Of a stretch of DNA of 64,000 bases, positions 44,866 through 54,443 are shown piece by piece. Every line of letters begins with the position of its first letter. Positions within the stretch are counted from its first letter, which is position 1. The stretch is from Temnopleurus reevesii. Lineage: Eukaryota; Echinodermata; Echinoidea; Temnopleuroida; Temnopleuridae. The position numbers were made by a program, and so were the translations under genes. The notes beneath the pieces are model-generated. The model saw nothing but the letters and a program-made list of their open reading frames with translations, was not told the origin of the DNA and did not search any database. The stretch is taken from assembly GCA_036244855.1 (NCBI GenBank), contig BQKZ01000752.1, forward strand, positions 9,971-73,970, written 5' to 3'.

Positions 44866-45739
44866 ACCATGTTGCAAAGAAATATTGGCTTTGTTGACGT
44901 TGAAAGCCACAGTGCCAAAGATCTTTTATTTTACTTGGACATAATGCCTTTCACCAAGGTGATAGATGATGGTATTTTACAAAAGCATATTTTTTTTGTA
45001 TGTATAATTATTGCTTTTATAAGAGGCCAATTTCATTATGATCATTCATATTATTATTCAAACAGAACAGAAAAACAAAGAAGAAGAATGAAACTATATT
45101 TATTAAAACATAAAGAACAAGCAATGCATAAAATTCATGTCAGACTTTTTTCTGTCTTTGTGTGAGAATGAATGTTGCGTATGTTTGTGTGTGTGTTGTA
45201 TGTTTGTTTGTGTGTGTGTGTATATTCATGTGTGTATATTCATGTAGTGTATATTCATGTGTGTATGTGGGTGTGTAAGCGTGTGTGTTCGTATGTTTGT
45301 GTATGAATGTATGTGTGTGAGCGTGTGTGTGTGTGTGTGTGTGTGTGTGATTGTATGTGTGTCAGGGTGCATGGGTTGGTGTTAGGGTGTGTGTGTTTCT
45401 GTGTGTAAAATTAGACAAAACAAACAAAATACAACAAAACAATCAAGTGAACAATAAAAAACGATAAAACAAACAAAGACACCAATAAAAACACAAATAA
45501 ACCAAATTGATTGATTGATTGACTGAATATGATTTTAGTGTATGAATGTTAATGCAGAATGGGACACAAGCAGCCGATGTTTCATCTTTTCGTCACCAGG
45601 TGGCGCTCTTTAAACTTCCGACATGGTCATTATTTCCCCTTTTTTTTCGTGCTTCGATCACCGCGACAGGTGGATTTTCGTGGTGATCGTCAACTTCGTA
45701 TTAGTACTCAAGGGGGGTCGTAGCCCATTCCCAGGCAAT
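44866..45739. other. spacer with GT-rich microsatellite
   Basis: About 45178-45400 is a long imperfect TG/GTAT tract. An open frame over the preceding repeats (44710-45165) shows no family motif and is not called. Confidence 0.7.
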
Positions 45740-46067
45740 TTCCCAGCCAGGGACTAACAACCTCTACAGCGGACCAATCATTGTAGGACTTTTTTCTACA
45801 GCAGACCAATCAGTGGCCTTCGCTGTAGAAAAAGTTTGCCGATCCTCTACAGCCGAGTCTACAACAGACCAATCACAGTGCTTCATTTCTACAGCTTCCA
45901 CAGTTTCTGCCTACGTCACACTCGCGCGCCTATTCAAGAAGTTTTCGCGAGAAACTTTTTGACAAAAGGAACACAAAATCTTGGATTTTCACACTTCAAT
46001 GCCACGAAAGGAATCTTTTGTCATCAAAATCGTGATTAGTGTGCTGTCACAGAGCTGTTACTTTAAG
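45740..46067 (+). promoter_or_regulatory. S2-type promoter and 5' UTR exon E0
   Basis: Three GACCAATCA boxes (about 45771, 45804, 45867), repeated CTACAGC motifs and CTACGTCAC (CRE-like) at 45912. An exon ends CTTTAAG before GTAAGT at 46068, pairing with the TTTACAG acceptor at 46405. Same box types and exon layout as the S1 promoter, although the sequences do not otherwise align. Confidence 0.55.
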
Positions 46068-46405
46068 GTAAGTTCATGGTTTTGTGAAAAAAAAAAAGAT
46101 TTTTAGGCGATTTTAGTGCATTTTTTTACATATCAGTCCCAAGTACTCACTTTCGTGTGGTAATTTGATCAGCCAATTCAAAGAATGCGTACGGAATGGG
46201 ATTCTTGCCTCAAATATTTTTGTTTTAAGACGGGCAAACGATGCCTAATGGTTCTTAACATATCTTGGCGATAGTTATCTACGGATATTAGCACATTTGA
46301 CAGGTACAGGATCACATGATTTAACGAAGACGTCATGATTTGTGTATTCAACTTCAAGTTCAAGTAATTATGAATTTTAAAATAATTCTTTGTTCATATT
46401 TACAG

Positions 46406-47062
46406 GAGACAGTATGGAATTTAAATGTCCAACCTGTGGTGCCTTGTTCACCAAGAAGTCAAATCTCACGCGGCACCAAGAGGGTCATCAAGCGAAGGAG
46501 CTCCAGTGCCCGACATGCGGGAAGTCGTTTACGCTAAATCCAAATCTGGAAAGGCACCTGAGGACCCACCACTACCCAGCAATACCCCTCTACAAGAGAA
46601 GAGATGAAAAGACAGAGGCACGTCTCAGCGCTTCGCCAGCAGCGGTGGACATCCGGGATTCGACGCACCCGAAGCCGATGGTGGATGTCAACCAGGAGAC
46701 GGCCGAGGGGGAGGCTAAACGTTGCGGCCACGACCTATGGCGCGGGGCTTTGAAGCTAAGCTTTGGGAAATACCAGGGGCAAAGCTTCAAGTGGCTGCTG
46801 GAAAATGACGTGGGGTATGTGGTGTGGCTCCTTTCGCGGTTCGTGGTGACCGGAGAGCCAGCTCCTCATCTAAGCTGGCAGAAGGAGACGCTGCTGGAAT
46901 ACACCAGGGACCATGGAATGATCACGGTGCATCTCGACCAACGCATCGCGAATTTACGCAAGGAGGCATCACCCGCCCTTTCCCAGAGTTCCAAGCCGAA
47001 GGTCGAGGACTTAGAGTTTGACTCTGAGTACATCGAGGATGCTGAAATCCTCTCTCTTGCTG
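46406..47062 (+). CDS. DDE-family exon E1, subfamily S2, intact
   Basis: ATG at 46414, eight bases into the exon. Finger one CPTCGALFTKKSNLTRHQEG has its last His three residues after the first, and finger two CPTCGKSFTLNPNLERHLRT is complete. Then YPAIPLYKRRDEK, a linker, LKLSFGKYQGQSFKWLLEND, VGYVVWLLSRFVVTGEPAPH, LSWQKETLLEY and an acidic tail ending DAEILSLAG/GTGAGT. No stop or frameshift in 216 codons. The fingers probably bind element DNA; the M2 module has no known activity. It joins E2 in phase. Confidence 0.75.
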
Positions 47063-47206
47063 GTGAGTTGATTTATTTTCTTACAAATTAAACTTAGATT
47101 GAAATAATTCACATAAAGTGGAATAAGAGTGAAGTGAATAATAGCTAAAGTTGTTACTGAGAAAAAATATTAATTTGGCTATGCTTTTATCCGTCTTTCT
47201 TTTCAG

Positions 47207-48210
47207 AGGAAGTTCTCCAAACTTCGGAGGTAGTGGGCCTCTCGACTGAGCTGACCACCGTCGGGAAGATGCTGCCTCAGGACATGCCCTCGACCTCTGC
47301 TGCCGCTGCTGCAACCGCTGACGACCCGCCAGTCGTGGAAGGCTGGCAGAAGACGTGGGAGGGCCCGAGCGGCATCTTTGCCCCCAACGTTCCGTGGCTG
47401 AAGTCAGCCGGTCTCCACGGGATCTTTGCTTCCGGCAAGTCCAAGTCTGGAAAGGCCGTCTTCAAGGCCAAGCTGGACTTTCAGCCGCCCCCCCTGCCCA
47501 CCACCGTCCGAGGATCCCTGCCGTCCATGCTGTCCTTTTTCACCACTCCCGTTCTGTTCTGGAGGCCCGTCGGAGTAATGGAGGCCCTGATCCCTTGCCC
47601 CAACCCCACTTGCCCTGCACCGCCCGACACCTACCTTGCCCGGAGCGGATACGGCGACGTTGCAAGGGAGGTGTGTGGACTGAGGTCCAATTACACTGTC
47701 ATCACAGAGAGGCTGAGGTGCCATCATTGCTTTAAGGCCCGGCAGGAACACCCCAGCCCGATCCCCTACAGGTGGCACGCGTATTCGCCGACCATATTGA
47801 TGCAGCTTGCACCGGCCATCAGGAAAAGATTCCCCGCCATCATCTGCGGGAAGAGGGCGGTAGACCGCGACGTGGCGCAACTGCTGGCGGACCGACTCAA
47901 TGCAGTGTCCATGGCAAAGGTGCACCGGTACGTGGAGCAGCTTCACGAGGAATGGTACATCGACCGCCTTGACCTGTACCAGACCCTTCTCACGGACGCC
48001 CACTCAGCCTCCAAGTCCCCGTCAACCCAGCAGGGCATCCTGCAGTACAGCAAGACGGAGCTGACGCCCCCCATCCCTCCTCCCCGGATCCCTTCTCCTC
48101 GCGTGTTCCGGCGGGCTCATCTCATCATGGAGATGGAGAGGATTCCGGACTACAGGTCCTCTTTATCCAGCGTGTCCGTGGAGATCCTGTGCATTGATGG
48201 CACAAAGCAG
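47207..48210 (+). CDS. DDE-family exon E2, subfamily S2: DUF6729-like domain and first acid, intact
   Basis: After TTTTCAG the split codon gives Glu, then EVLQTSEVVG. Open to the GTGAAT donor, 334 codons. A Pro-rich entry (DFQPPPLPTT) leads to MEALIPCPNPTCPAPPDTYL, VCGLRSNYTVITERLRCHHC, WHAYSPTILMQLAPAIRKRF, PAIICGKRAVDRDVAQLLAD, VSMAKVHRYVEQLHEEWYID, then PRVFRRAHLIMEMERIPDYR and EILCIDGTKQ. CxxxxC and CxxC pairs suggest zinc binding, and this Cys-rich block is the part I recall as DUF6729 in fish proteins. Asp 48196-48198 in CIDGTK is the candidate first catalytic acid of an RNase H-fold transposase (inference). Long minus-strand frames here are shadows. Confidence 0.75.
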
Positions 48211-48360
48211 GTGAATATGAATATAAGTTATGGAAGTAGAAATTCTTTTATGTTCTTAACTGAAAAGTAAACAAAGAGATGAATAAATAAAGCATAGTTA
48301 TGTATAACTCAAATAATTATTGTAAGGATTTTGAATTTTCTTTGTTTTATATGACAAATC

Positions 48361-48580
48361 CTGAAGAAGGTCTACAAAGATGGCCAAGGGACCATGCAGT
48401 TTCTCACAAGCGTGATCAACGAATGGGGATAATTTGTGACCACCATCATCGTTGCCAGGGAGTCGCAGTCGTCGTACTCAAGGATGGCGAAGGGACTGAT
48501 GGACCGCTTCTGTCGAGCAAATGCCCCCATCCCCAAGATTCTCTATGCAGACAATAACTGCTGCACTATTTCGATTAAAA
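48361..48580 (+). pseudogene. DDE-family exon E3, S2: second acid, one stop, truncated
   Basis: Reads LKKVYKDGQGTMQFLTSVIN EWG, TAA (48430-48432), then FVTTIIVARESQSSYSRMAK and GLMDRF, ending PKILYADNNCCTI. Asp 48550-48552 in YADNNCC is the candidate second catalytic acid (fish relatives: YVDRDCC, from memory). After CCTI the sequence loses similarity and ends in AT-rich DNA, so E4-E8 are missing. The exact acceptor is unclear; CTGAAG at 48361 is the nearest AG. Confidence 0.65.
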
Positions 48581-48985
48581 AGGAACTTTGAAAAATTAAA
48601 TATTATTATTTTTCTGATAATTTTTCTTCATTTTTGATTTTACACTGTCCCATCTACTCACTTTTGTGGTGGAAATCATTTCGTTAACCCAAATTTTTCA
48701 TGGATTTTTCATTTTATGGGTAATTTTGTCAGAGTATTAATTTTTAGTTTTCCGCTCCTTCAGAATTCCATTGACTTTAGTCAGTGGTTTGTCTAATTTT
48801 GTTTAATTAAATGTCAACAATAAGCTGTAATCATTTCGTCATCTGATCTAATTTTCCATAGTGTGATTGTTATTTTTCATTTTACACTGTACTGCACTGT
48901 CCCATCTACTCATTATTCTGGTGGAAATCAGAAAGTGGTCTGCTCTTCAATCTACGCGTTTTTTTTTTCTGTCCAGGCCACTGCA
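48581..48985. other. AT-rich spacer with internal repeat
   Basis: CACTGTCCCATCTACTCA at about 48645 recurs at 48895, and GGTGGAAATCA follows both, so part of the spacer is duplicated. No coding sequence. Confidence 0.5.
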
Positions 48986-48991
48986 ACAATC

Positions 48992-49560
48992 ATGGTGCAA
49001 TACACATGTCCGGAATGTGGGGACAAGTTTGGGTCAAGTCCAACTTGACACTGCATATGAAGACCCATGGGGAAAAGAAAGAGGCGTGCTCCAAGTGCGA
49101 CCAGAAGCCTACACCAGCACAACATTTACGGCGTCATCTCAACAAACACTTTCAGCCTACAATCCTGCTCTAATACAAGGGCCACTTTGTTGAGGCCAGG
49201 TTACAAGAGATCACGGAAGCAAAGATTTACGGAGACTCCAACCAGAAGGCTTGAGACAAACACTGGGAGGATGTAGAAGCAGCGGAAGCCAGAGCCAAGG
49301 AGACGGCAGGGGAGAGTTGGCAGACCCATATCGTGCTGACCTTTGGGAAGTATGCAGGCATGACGGTTCAGTGGCTGCTCTCCAACGCCATTAGCTATAG
49401 TGTTTGGCTCGCTGTTTAATTTGTGGATCAAGAGCAGCGGGATACTGACCCCAGCAGGAAGTGGCAAAAGCAGCAACTGCTCGCTGTCACCCAACAGTAT
49501 CCAATCCTGGTGACAGAGCTGCACAAGAAGCACTGCCCCACCCCCCCCCCCCCCCCCATG
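48992..49560 (+). pseudogene. DDE-family exon E1, subfamily S3, copy 1
   Basis: MVQYTCPECGDKFGS opens finger one, then a one-base deletion. LHMKTHGEKKEACSKCDQKP and AQHLRRHLNKHFQPTIL carry finger two. After stops at LL* and KA*, VLTFGKYAGMTVQWLLSNAI and RKWQKQQLLAVTQQYPILVT belong to M2. It ends in a poly-C run (49540-49557) that interrupts the usual KKQ exon end. Near twin of the 50.04 kb copy, one kb away. Confidence 0.7.
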
Positions 49561-49621
49561 GGGGCAGTGCCGGTGAGAACATATATGCAATCAGAGAGGT
49601 TATGTGCTTTTTTCTAAATTC

Positions 49622-50003
49622 TAGTCTTTCGGATGCAGAGGAGATTTTAATTGCTAATTGTCACCGGCTACCAGCCCCCCGCCACACCTACGGAAACGCC
49701 ACCCAGATTCGCCCACTCATCAAATTTGTCAGGATGATTGACAGAGACTGGCTACTCAACGCATTTGAAAGTCGTCATCGCCAAGTTCCTGGGGTGCCAA
49801 CTTCAGCAGCAGCCGCGGCCCCGACTACGGCTACCACCGGATCCGGTCCGGCCCATCTTTCCCCGCAGAGCGCTACCCAGCATCGAGCAGATAACCCCCG
49901 ATAGCGCCAACCCGCCCCACAGGTTTGCCCATGTCACCGTTCGAATCAACCTACCACGCGAGATGAAACGGGAGCACGGGAAATTGGCAACAGTCGCATA
50001 CAA
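49622..50003 (+). pseudogene. L1-like LINE ORF1 fragment
   Basis: DAEEILIANCHRLPAPRHT, RPLIKFVRMIDRDWLLNAFE, then after a Pro/Ala-rich insert and frameshift FAHVTVRINLPREMKREHGK and LATVAYKL. The E--I-NCHRLP and IVKF-R-DR signature followed by R-NLP--MKRE-GKL is the RNA-binding and C-terminal region of ORF1 from L1-like LINEs. It sits exactly between the two S3 E1 copies. Confidence 0.6.
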
Positions 50004-50040
50004 ATTACATTTTTTTTCTGTCCAGGCCACTGCAACAATC

Positions 50041-50580
50041 ATGGTGCAATACACATGTCCGGAATGTGGGGACAAGTTTGGGGTCATGTCCAACTTGACA
50101 TGGCATATGAAGACCCATGGGGAAAAGAAAGAGGCGTGCCCCAAGTGCGGCCAGAAGCTTACGCTGGCACAACATTTACGGCATCATCTCAACAAACACT
50201 TTCAGCCTACAATCCTGCTCTACTACAAGGGCCACTTTGTTGAGGCCAGGTTACAAGAGACGTCGGAAGCGAAGATTTACGGAGACTCCAACCAGAAGGC
50301 TTGGGACAAACACTGGGAGGATCCAGAAGCAGTGGAAGCCAGAGCCAAGGAGACGGCAGGGGAGAGTTGGCAGACCCAGATGGTGCTGACCTTTGGGAAA
50401 TATGCAGGCATGACGGTTCAGTGGGTATAGTGTTTGGCTCGCTGTTCAATTCGTGGATCAAGAGCAGCGGGATACTGACCAGAGCAGGAAGTGACAAAAG
50501 CAGGAAGTGACAAAAGCAGCAACTGCTCGCTGTCACCCAACAGTATCCAATCCTGGTGACAGAGATGCACAAGAAGCAGG
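50041..50580 (+). pseudogene. DDE-family exon E1, subfamily S3, copy 2
   Basis: MVQYTCPECGDKFGVMSNLT has finger one complete (C-x2-C-x12-H-x3-H). Finger two, CPKCGQKLTLAQHLRHHLNK, is complete. Then YYKGHFVEARLQETSEAKIY, a linker, and LTFGKYAGMTVQWV before TAG at 50428. Degraded M2 sequence continues to MHKKQ and a GTTAGT donor. The 16-bp CAGGAAGTGACAAAAG is duplicated near 50485-50515. Fingers intact, M2 broken. Confidence 0.7.
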
Positions 50581-50731
50581 TTAGTCTGTTTTTCCAAACA
50601 GAATTTAAAAATCTAAATATTCAAATTATGATGTATTTGCATTTTAAATGAAGAAATTAATTTATAAAAATGGTTTTGATTTTCCTTGCTCTCTTTCTTG
50701 TATTTTGTTTTTCTTTCATTCTTTGTTTCAG

Positions 50732-51729
50732 GGACGGAGGATCCTCCTGGCTGGCTACCATCTTTCTGATGATGGGGATAGGCATATCATTCCAACCGAT
50801 CTTCGCCTTCAGATCTCGAGTGCCCTCGATGCCCTACGCATGCATGACAAGACTGCCCGATCTTTTGTGAAATGGGGCTATACATTCTTTGGTCGTTGTC
50901 ATGGTCAGGAGTCTGCGGAAAGCTATGCGGCACAGAAGATGAACTTTGGTTGGATGAAGTATGCCCAAGTATCACAGATCACAGACGAATCTCGTCTACT
51001 CTGTGTAGTGATAAAGATGCTTAAGAATCGGCCCTCAGTCAACACCATGTCGTCCCCGACCAAAATCGCGCAGCGGATCAGAGGGCAATATAAGAGGATT
51101 GTTGATCGCATCCGGGACGACAAGTTCTTGGGCGACAAGCAGGTATCCTCTACCCAACATCAACTTGAAATCTAGAAGAAAAGTGGGCGAACTACTACGC
51201 AACGGTCATCCCCAAGGCCCCAAGACAAGAGTTGTTTCGAGTCAACCCGTTCCCGCAGCTCCCACTCTCCCTGCCATCGTGCCGAAACCTTCGAGAGAAC
51301 AGGTTCAGTATTCCACCGTTCCCTTGCTCACGGGTGCTCGGAAGACTGCAAAGCGGAAGCTTGGTCTTGGTTCGTCTGAGAACGTGCCGAGCACCTCGTC
51401 GGCCACCGTCCCCAAAGCGCCCGTATTGGTCATCCACTTCCTCTGCACCGTTCGTCACCCCTCCTCCTCGGCCAGCTTCTCCGCCCAAAGTCTTTGTGCA
51501 GAATCCATCCAAGAAGCCATGCAGTGCATGCGGAGTATTCAACTGCGGTGGGCAGAGGAAACGTTACAGGCCGGCCAAGGACAAAATCGGGGAGAGCACC
51601 CGGAAAGAGTTCTTCTGCACGGCAAAGCAAAAGTCGTTGACACCTGGCTACACAGACTGTGTTTACGATAGCTACGACCATTTTTGCTCGGTCGTGGATG
51701 CTTCTTTGGCAGCAGCAAAGAATGCATGA
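50732..51729 (+). pseudogene. DDE-family last exon E8, lineage C copy 1
   Basis: GTTTCAG, then GRRILLAGYHLSDDGDRHII, skipping the usual acidic linker and HLPGFEE block. Then WGYTFFGRCHGQESAESYAA, QITDESRLLCVVIKMLKNRP, QYKRIVDRIRDDKFLGDKQV. A deletion of about 20 bp after LEI shifts frame. From 51232 the second frame holds the Pro-rich linker, KPCSACGVFNCGGQRKRYRP and YTDCVYDSYDHFCSVVDASL, ending at a TGA (51727). An S3 E1 lies directly upstream with no E2-E7 between, so the whole catalytic core was deleted. Confidence 0.7.
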
Positions 51730-51754
51730 TTACTACATATTGTATATTGTGTTA

Positions 51755-52145
51755 TTGCAATAATACGTACTTACTGCCTTCTTACAGAGACATTTAGTCT
51801 CTTATAATGTATTGGAGCAGATGATTATGTTTATTTTGTACTTACTGCCTTCTTGCAGAAATGTGTAGGCTGTTATGATGTATTGGGGCAGGCAATTATG
51901 TCCATCATGTACTTAGTGCCTTCTTGCAAAAACGTGTAGGCTGTTATGATGTGTTGGAGCAGTTGATTATGTCTATAATGTACTTACTGCCTTCTTGCAC
52001 AGACATGTAGGCTGTTATGATGTAATGGAGCAATGGGTTATAATCTATTGTGTACTTACTACCTTCTTGCAGAGACATAAAGGATCTGATGATGTATGCT
52101 TATTTCTCATGTACTAATGCCCTTTTAGTAGGGAACTCAACTTTG
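51755..52145 (+). repeat. post-E8 repeat array (lineage C, copy 1)
   Basis: Five units of about 70 bp opening TGTACTTACTGCCTTCTTGC (51768, 51838, 51909, 51979, 52052) with AGACATGTAGGCTGTTATGA between, then CATGTACTAATGCCCTTTTA. Confidence 0.8.
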
Positions 52146-52225
52146 CCTTGCCATTCATAACATGCCTTTTCTACCTTCTTGCTACGAAAATGGGGTTTTA
52201 TGGTGTAATCTATTGACATTGACTC

Positions 52226-52382
52226 AACGACCAGTCGACTGCCCTATTTGGAACGCCCTATGAGAGGAACTTCTCAGCTCCATACCCCTTTCCGCCAACA
52301 GAGAGGAATGCGAGTTGCTTGGTGTGGAGTATATCCTTGCCCAATCGGCGTTCGTGCCAAAGAACTACTATATGAACAAAGG
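52226..52382 (+). pseudogene. DDE-family E7 fragment, lineage A
   Basis: LNDQSTALFGTPYERNFSA, one base lost, then ELLGVEYILAQSAFVPKNYY and a GTATGC donor. It matches 32618-32781. The first half, with the Trp/TAG position, is absent. Confidence 0.65.
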
Positions 52383-52530
52383 TATGCTGCTCGTAAAGAA
52401 TCTTATTTTAAAGTAAATGAGAAAGACTCATGATGTATATAATTTAATGTTTTCTTAATCCATTACTGTGTTCCAATGAAAGAAATGTTTATCATTCATC
52501 TTTATCTTTGCTTTTTCATACATTCTCCAG

Positions 52531-52976
52531 TCGAAGAAGAACAGACCCTTAGTGAGGCTGAAGACGAGCAGGAAGAAGAAAATGACAAATAGGACGAGGG
52601 CATCGTGGCCAACGCCGACGACGCAGACCCGATCGACCAGATCTGTCCAAGTCACTAAGCCAAGGTGAAGACGGACGAGTCCGCCGAGCCTTCCCACCCG
52701 GACCTGAAGGACGTGCTGTCGTCAAGAAAAAAACCTTTATCTCCCAGGCTACGAGGAGGTCGAGCGGCTGGCCATCTCTCTCGTCAAGCTGGTAGAGCCG
52801 GGCGACCAGTACTCCATCCCGGCAGATGATCGCAAGGAGATCTTGGAGCCCCTGGCTGCTCTGTACGACCGGTCGACACGGAGGTTCGTCAAGTCGTACG
52901 AAACGATATGAGGCTACAACCTCTTCGGGAGGTGCCTTGGACCAGACACACCATCCACCTCGGCGGGTCAGAAGAC
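52531..52976 (+). pseudogene. DDE-family E8 start, lineage A, joined to lineage C
   Basis: VEEEQTLSEAEDEQEEENDK, TAG, DEGIVANADDADPIDQICPS, then a frame slip and the HLPGYEEVERLAISLVKLVE block. At GGGTCAGAAGACA/ATATAAGAGG the sequence switches from lineage A to lineage C E8, making a chimera. Confidence 0.65.
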
Positions 52977-52977
52977 A

Positions 52978-53642
52978 ATATAAGAGGATTGTTGATCGCA
53001 TCCGGGACGACAAGTTCTTGGCCGACAAGCAGGTTACCTCTACCCAACATCAACTTGAAATCTATCACCTCCTTCTTCACGAAAGAAGAAAAGTGGGCGA
53101 ACTACTACGCAACGGTCATCCCCAAGGCCCCAAGACAAGAGTTGTTTCGAGTCAACCCGTTCCCGCAGCTCCCACTCTCCCTGCCATCGTGCCGAAACCT
53201 TCGAGAGAACAGGTTCAGTATTCCACCGTTCCCTTGCTCACGGGTGCTCGGAAGACTGCAAAGCGGAAGCTTGGTCTTGGTTCGTCTGAGAACGTGCCGA
53301 GCACCTCGTCGGCCACCGTCCCCAAAGCGCCCGTATTGGTCATCCACTTCCTCTGCACCGTTCGTCACCCCTCCTCCTCGGCCAGCTTCTCCGCCCAAAG
53401 TCTTTGTGCAGAATCCATCCAAGAAGCCATGCAGTGCATGCGGAGTATTCAACTGCGGTGGGCAGAGGAAACGTTACAGGCCGGCCAAGGACAAACTCGG
53501 GGAGAGCACCCGGAAAGAGTTCACCTTCTGCCCGGCAAAACGAAAGTCGTTGACACCTGGCTACACAGACTGTGTTTACGATAGCTACGACCATTTTTGC
53601 TCGGTCGTGGATGCTTCTTTGGCAGCAGCAAAGAATGCATGA
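52978..53642 (+). pseudogene. DDE-family last exon E8, lineage C copy 2
   Basis: The main frame reads LPNINLKSITSFFTKEEKWA, NYYATVIPKAPRQELF, then a Pro-rich linker, KPCSACGVFNCGGQRKRYRP, KEFTFCPAKRKSLTPGYTDC and VYDSYDHFCSVVDASLAAAK, ending TGA at 53640. It keeps about 20 bp (CACCTCCTTCTTCACGAAAG) that copy 1 has lost. The front half of E8 is missing because of the chimeric join. Confidence 0.7.
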
Positions 53643-53667
53643 TTACTACATATTGTATATTGTGTTA

Positions 53668-54060
53668 TTGCAATAATACGTACTTACTGCCTTCTTACAG
53701 AGACATTTAGTCTCTTATAATGTATTGGAGCAGATGATTATGTTTATTTTGTACTTACTGCCTTCTTGCAGAAATGTGTAGGCTGTTATGATGTATTGGG
53801 GCAGGTAATTATGTCCATCATGTACTTAGTGCCTTCTTGCAAAAACGTGTAGGCTGTTATGATGTGTTGGAGCAGTTGATTATGTCTATAATGTACTTAC
53901 TGCCTTCTTGCACAGACATGTAGGCTGTTATGATGTAATGGAGCAATGGGTTATAATCTATTGTGTACTTACTACCTTCTTGCAGAGACATAAAGGATCT
54001 GATGATGTATGCTTATTTCTCATGTACTAATGCCCTTTTAGTAGGGAACTCAACTTTGCC
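53668..54060 (+). repeat. post-E8 repeat array (lineage C, copy 2)
   Basis: Same five units as at 51755-52145, almost base for base. Confidence 0.8.
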
Positions 54061-54138
54061 TTGCCATTCATAACATGCCTTTTCTACCTTCTTGCTACGA
54101 AAATGGGGTTTTATGGTGTAATCTATTGACATTGACTC

Positions 54139-54295
54139 AACGACCAGTCGACTGCCCTATTTGGAACGCCCTATGAGAGGAACTTCTCAGCTCCATACCC
54201 CTTTCCGCCAACAGAGAGGAACGCGAGTTGTTTGGTGTGGAGTATATCCTTGCCCAATCGGCGTTCGTGCCAAAGAACTACTATATGAACAAAGG
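54139..54295 (+). pseudogene. DDE-family E7 fragment, lineage A, copy in unit 2
   Basis: Nearly identical to 52226-52382, differing for example GAACGCGAGTTGTTT against GAATGCGAGTTGCTT. Confidence 0.65.
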
Positions 54296-54443
54296 TATGC
54301 TGCTCGTAAAGAATCTTATTTTAAAGTAAATGAGAAAGACTCATAATGTATATAATTTATGTTTTCTTAATCCATTACTGTGTTCTAAAGAATGAAATTT
54401 TAATCATTCACCTATTTCTTTGCTTTTCCATTCATTTTCCAGT

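Larger units (their letters stand above)
51089..52976. repeat. 1.9 kb tandem duplication, unit 1
   Basis: AATATAAGAGGATTGTTGAT at 51089 recurs at 52978, and everything to GGGTCAGAAGACA follows in the same order about 1910 bp downstream with very few differences. The unit holds the C-lineage E8 3' part, its repeat array, a lineage A E7 piece and the start of a lineage A E8. No N separates the units. Confidence 0.85.

Noticed and set aside
47404..48003. 199-codon minus-strand frame
   Set aside because: Shadow of the GC-rich E2 exon on the plus strand, which has family motifs and splice sites; the minus frame has neither.
49461..49904. 147-residue plus-strand frame
   Set aside because: Starts in E1 sequence in the wrong frame and crosses a poly-C run into a LINE ORF1 fragment; not a single gene.
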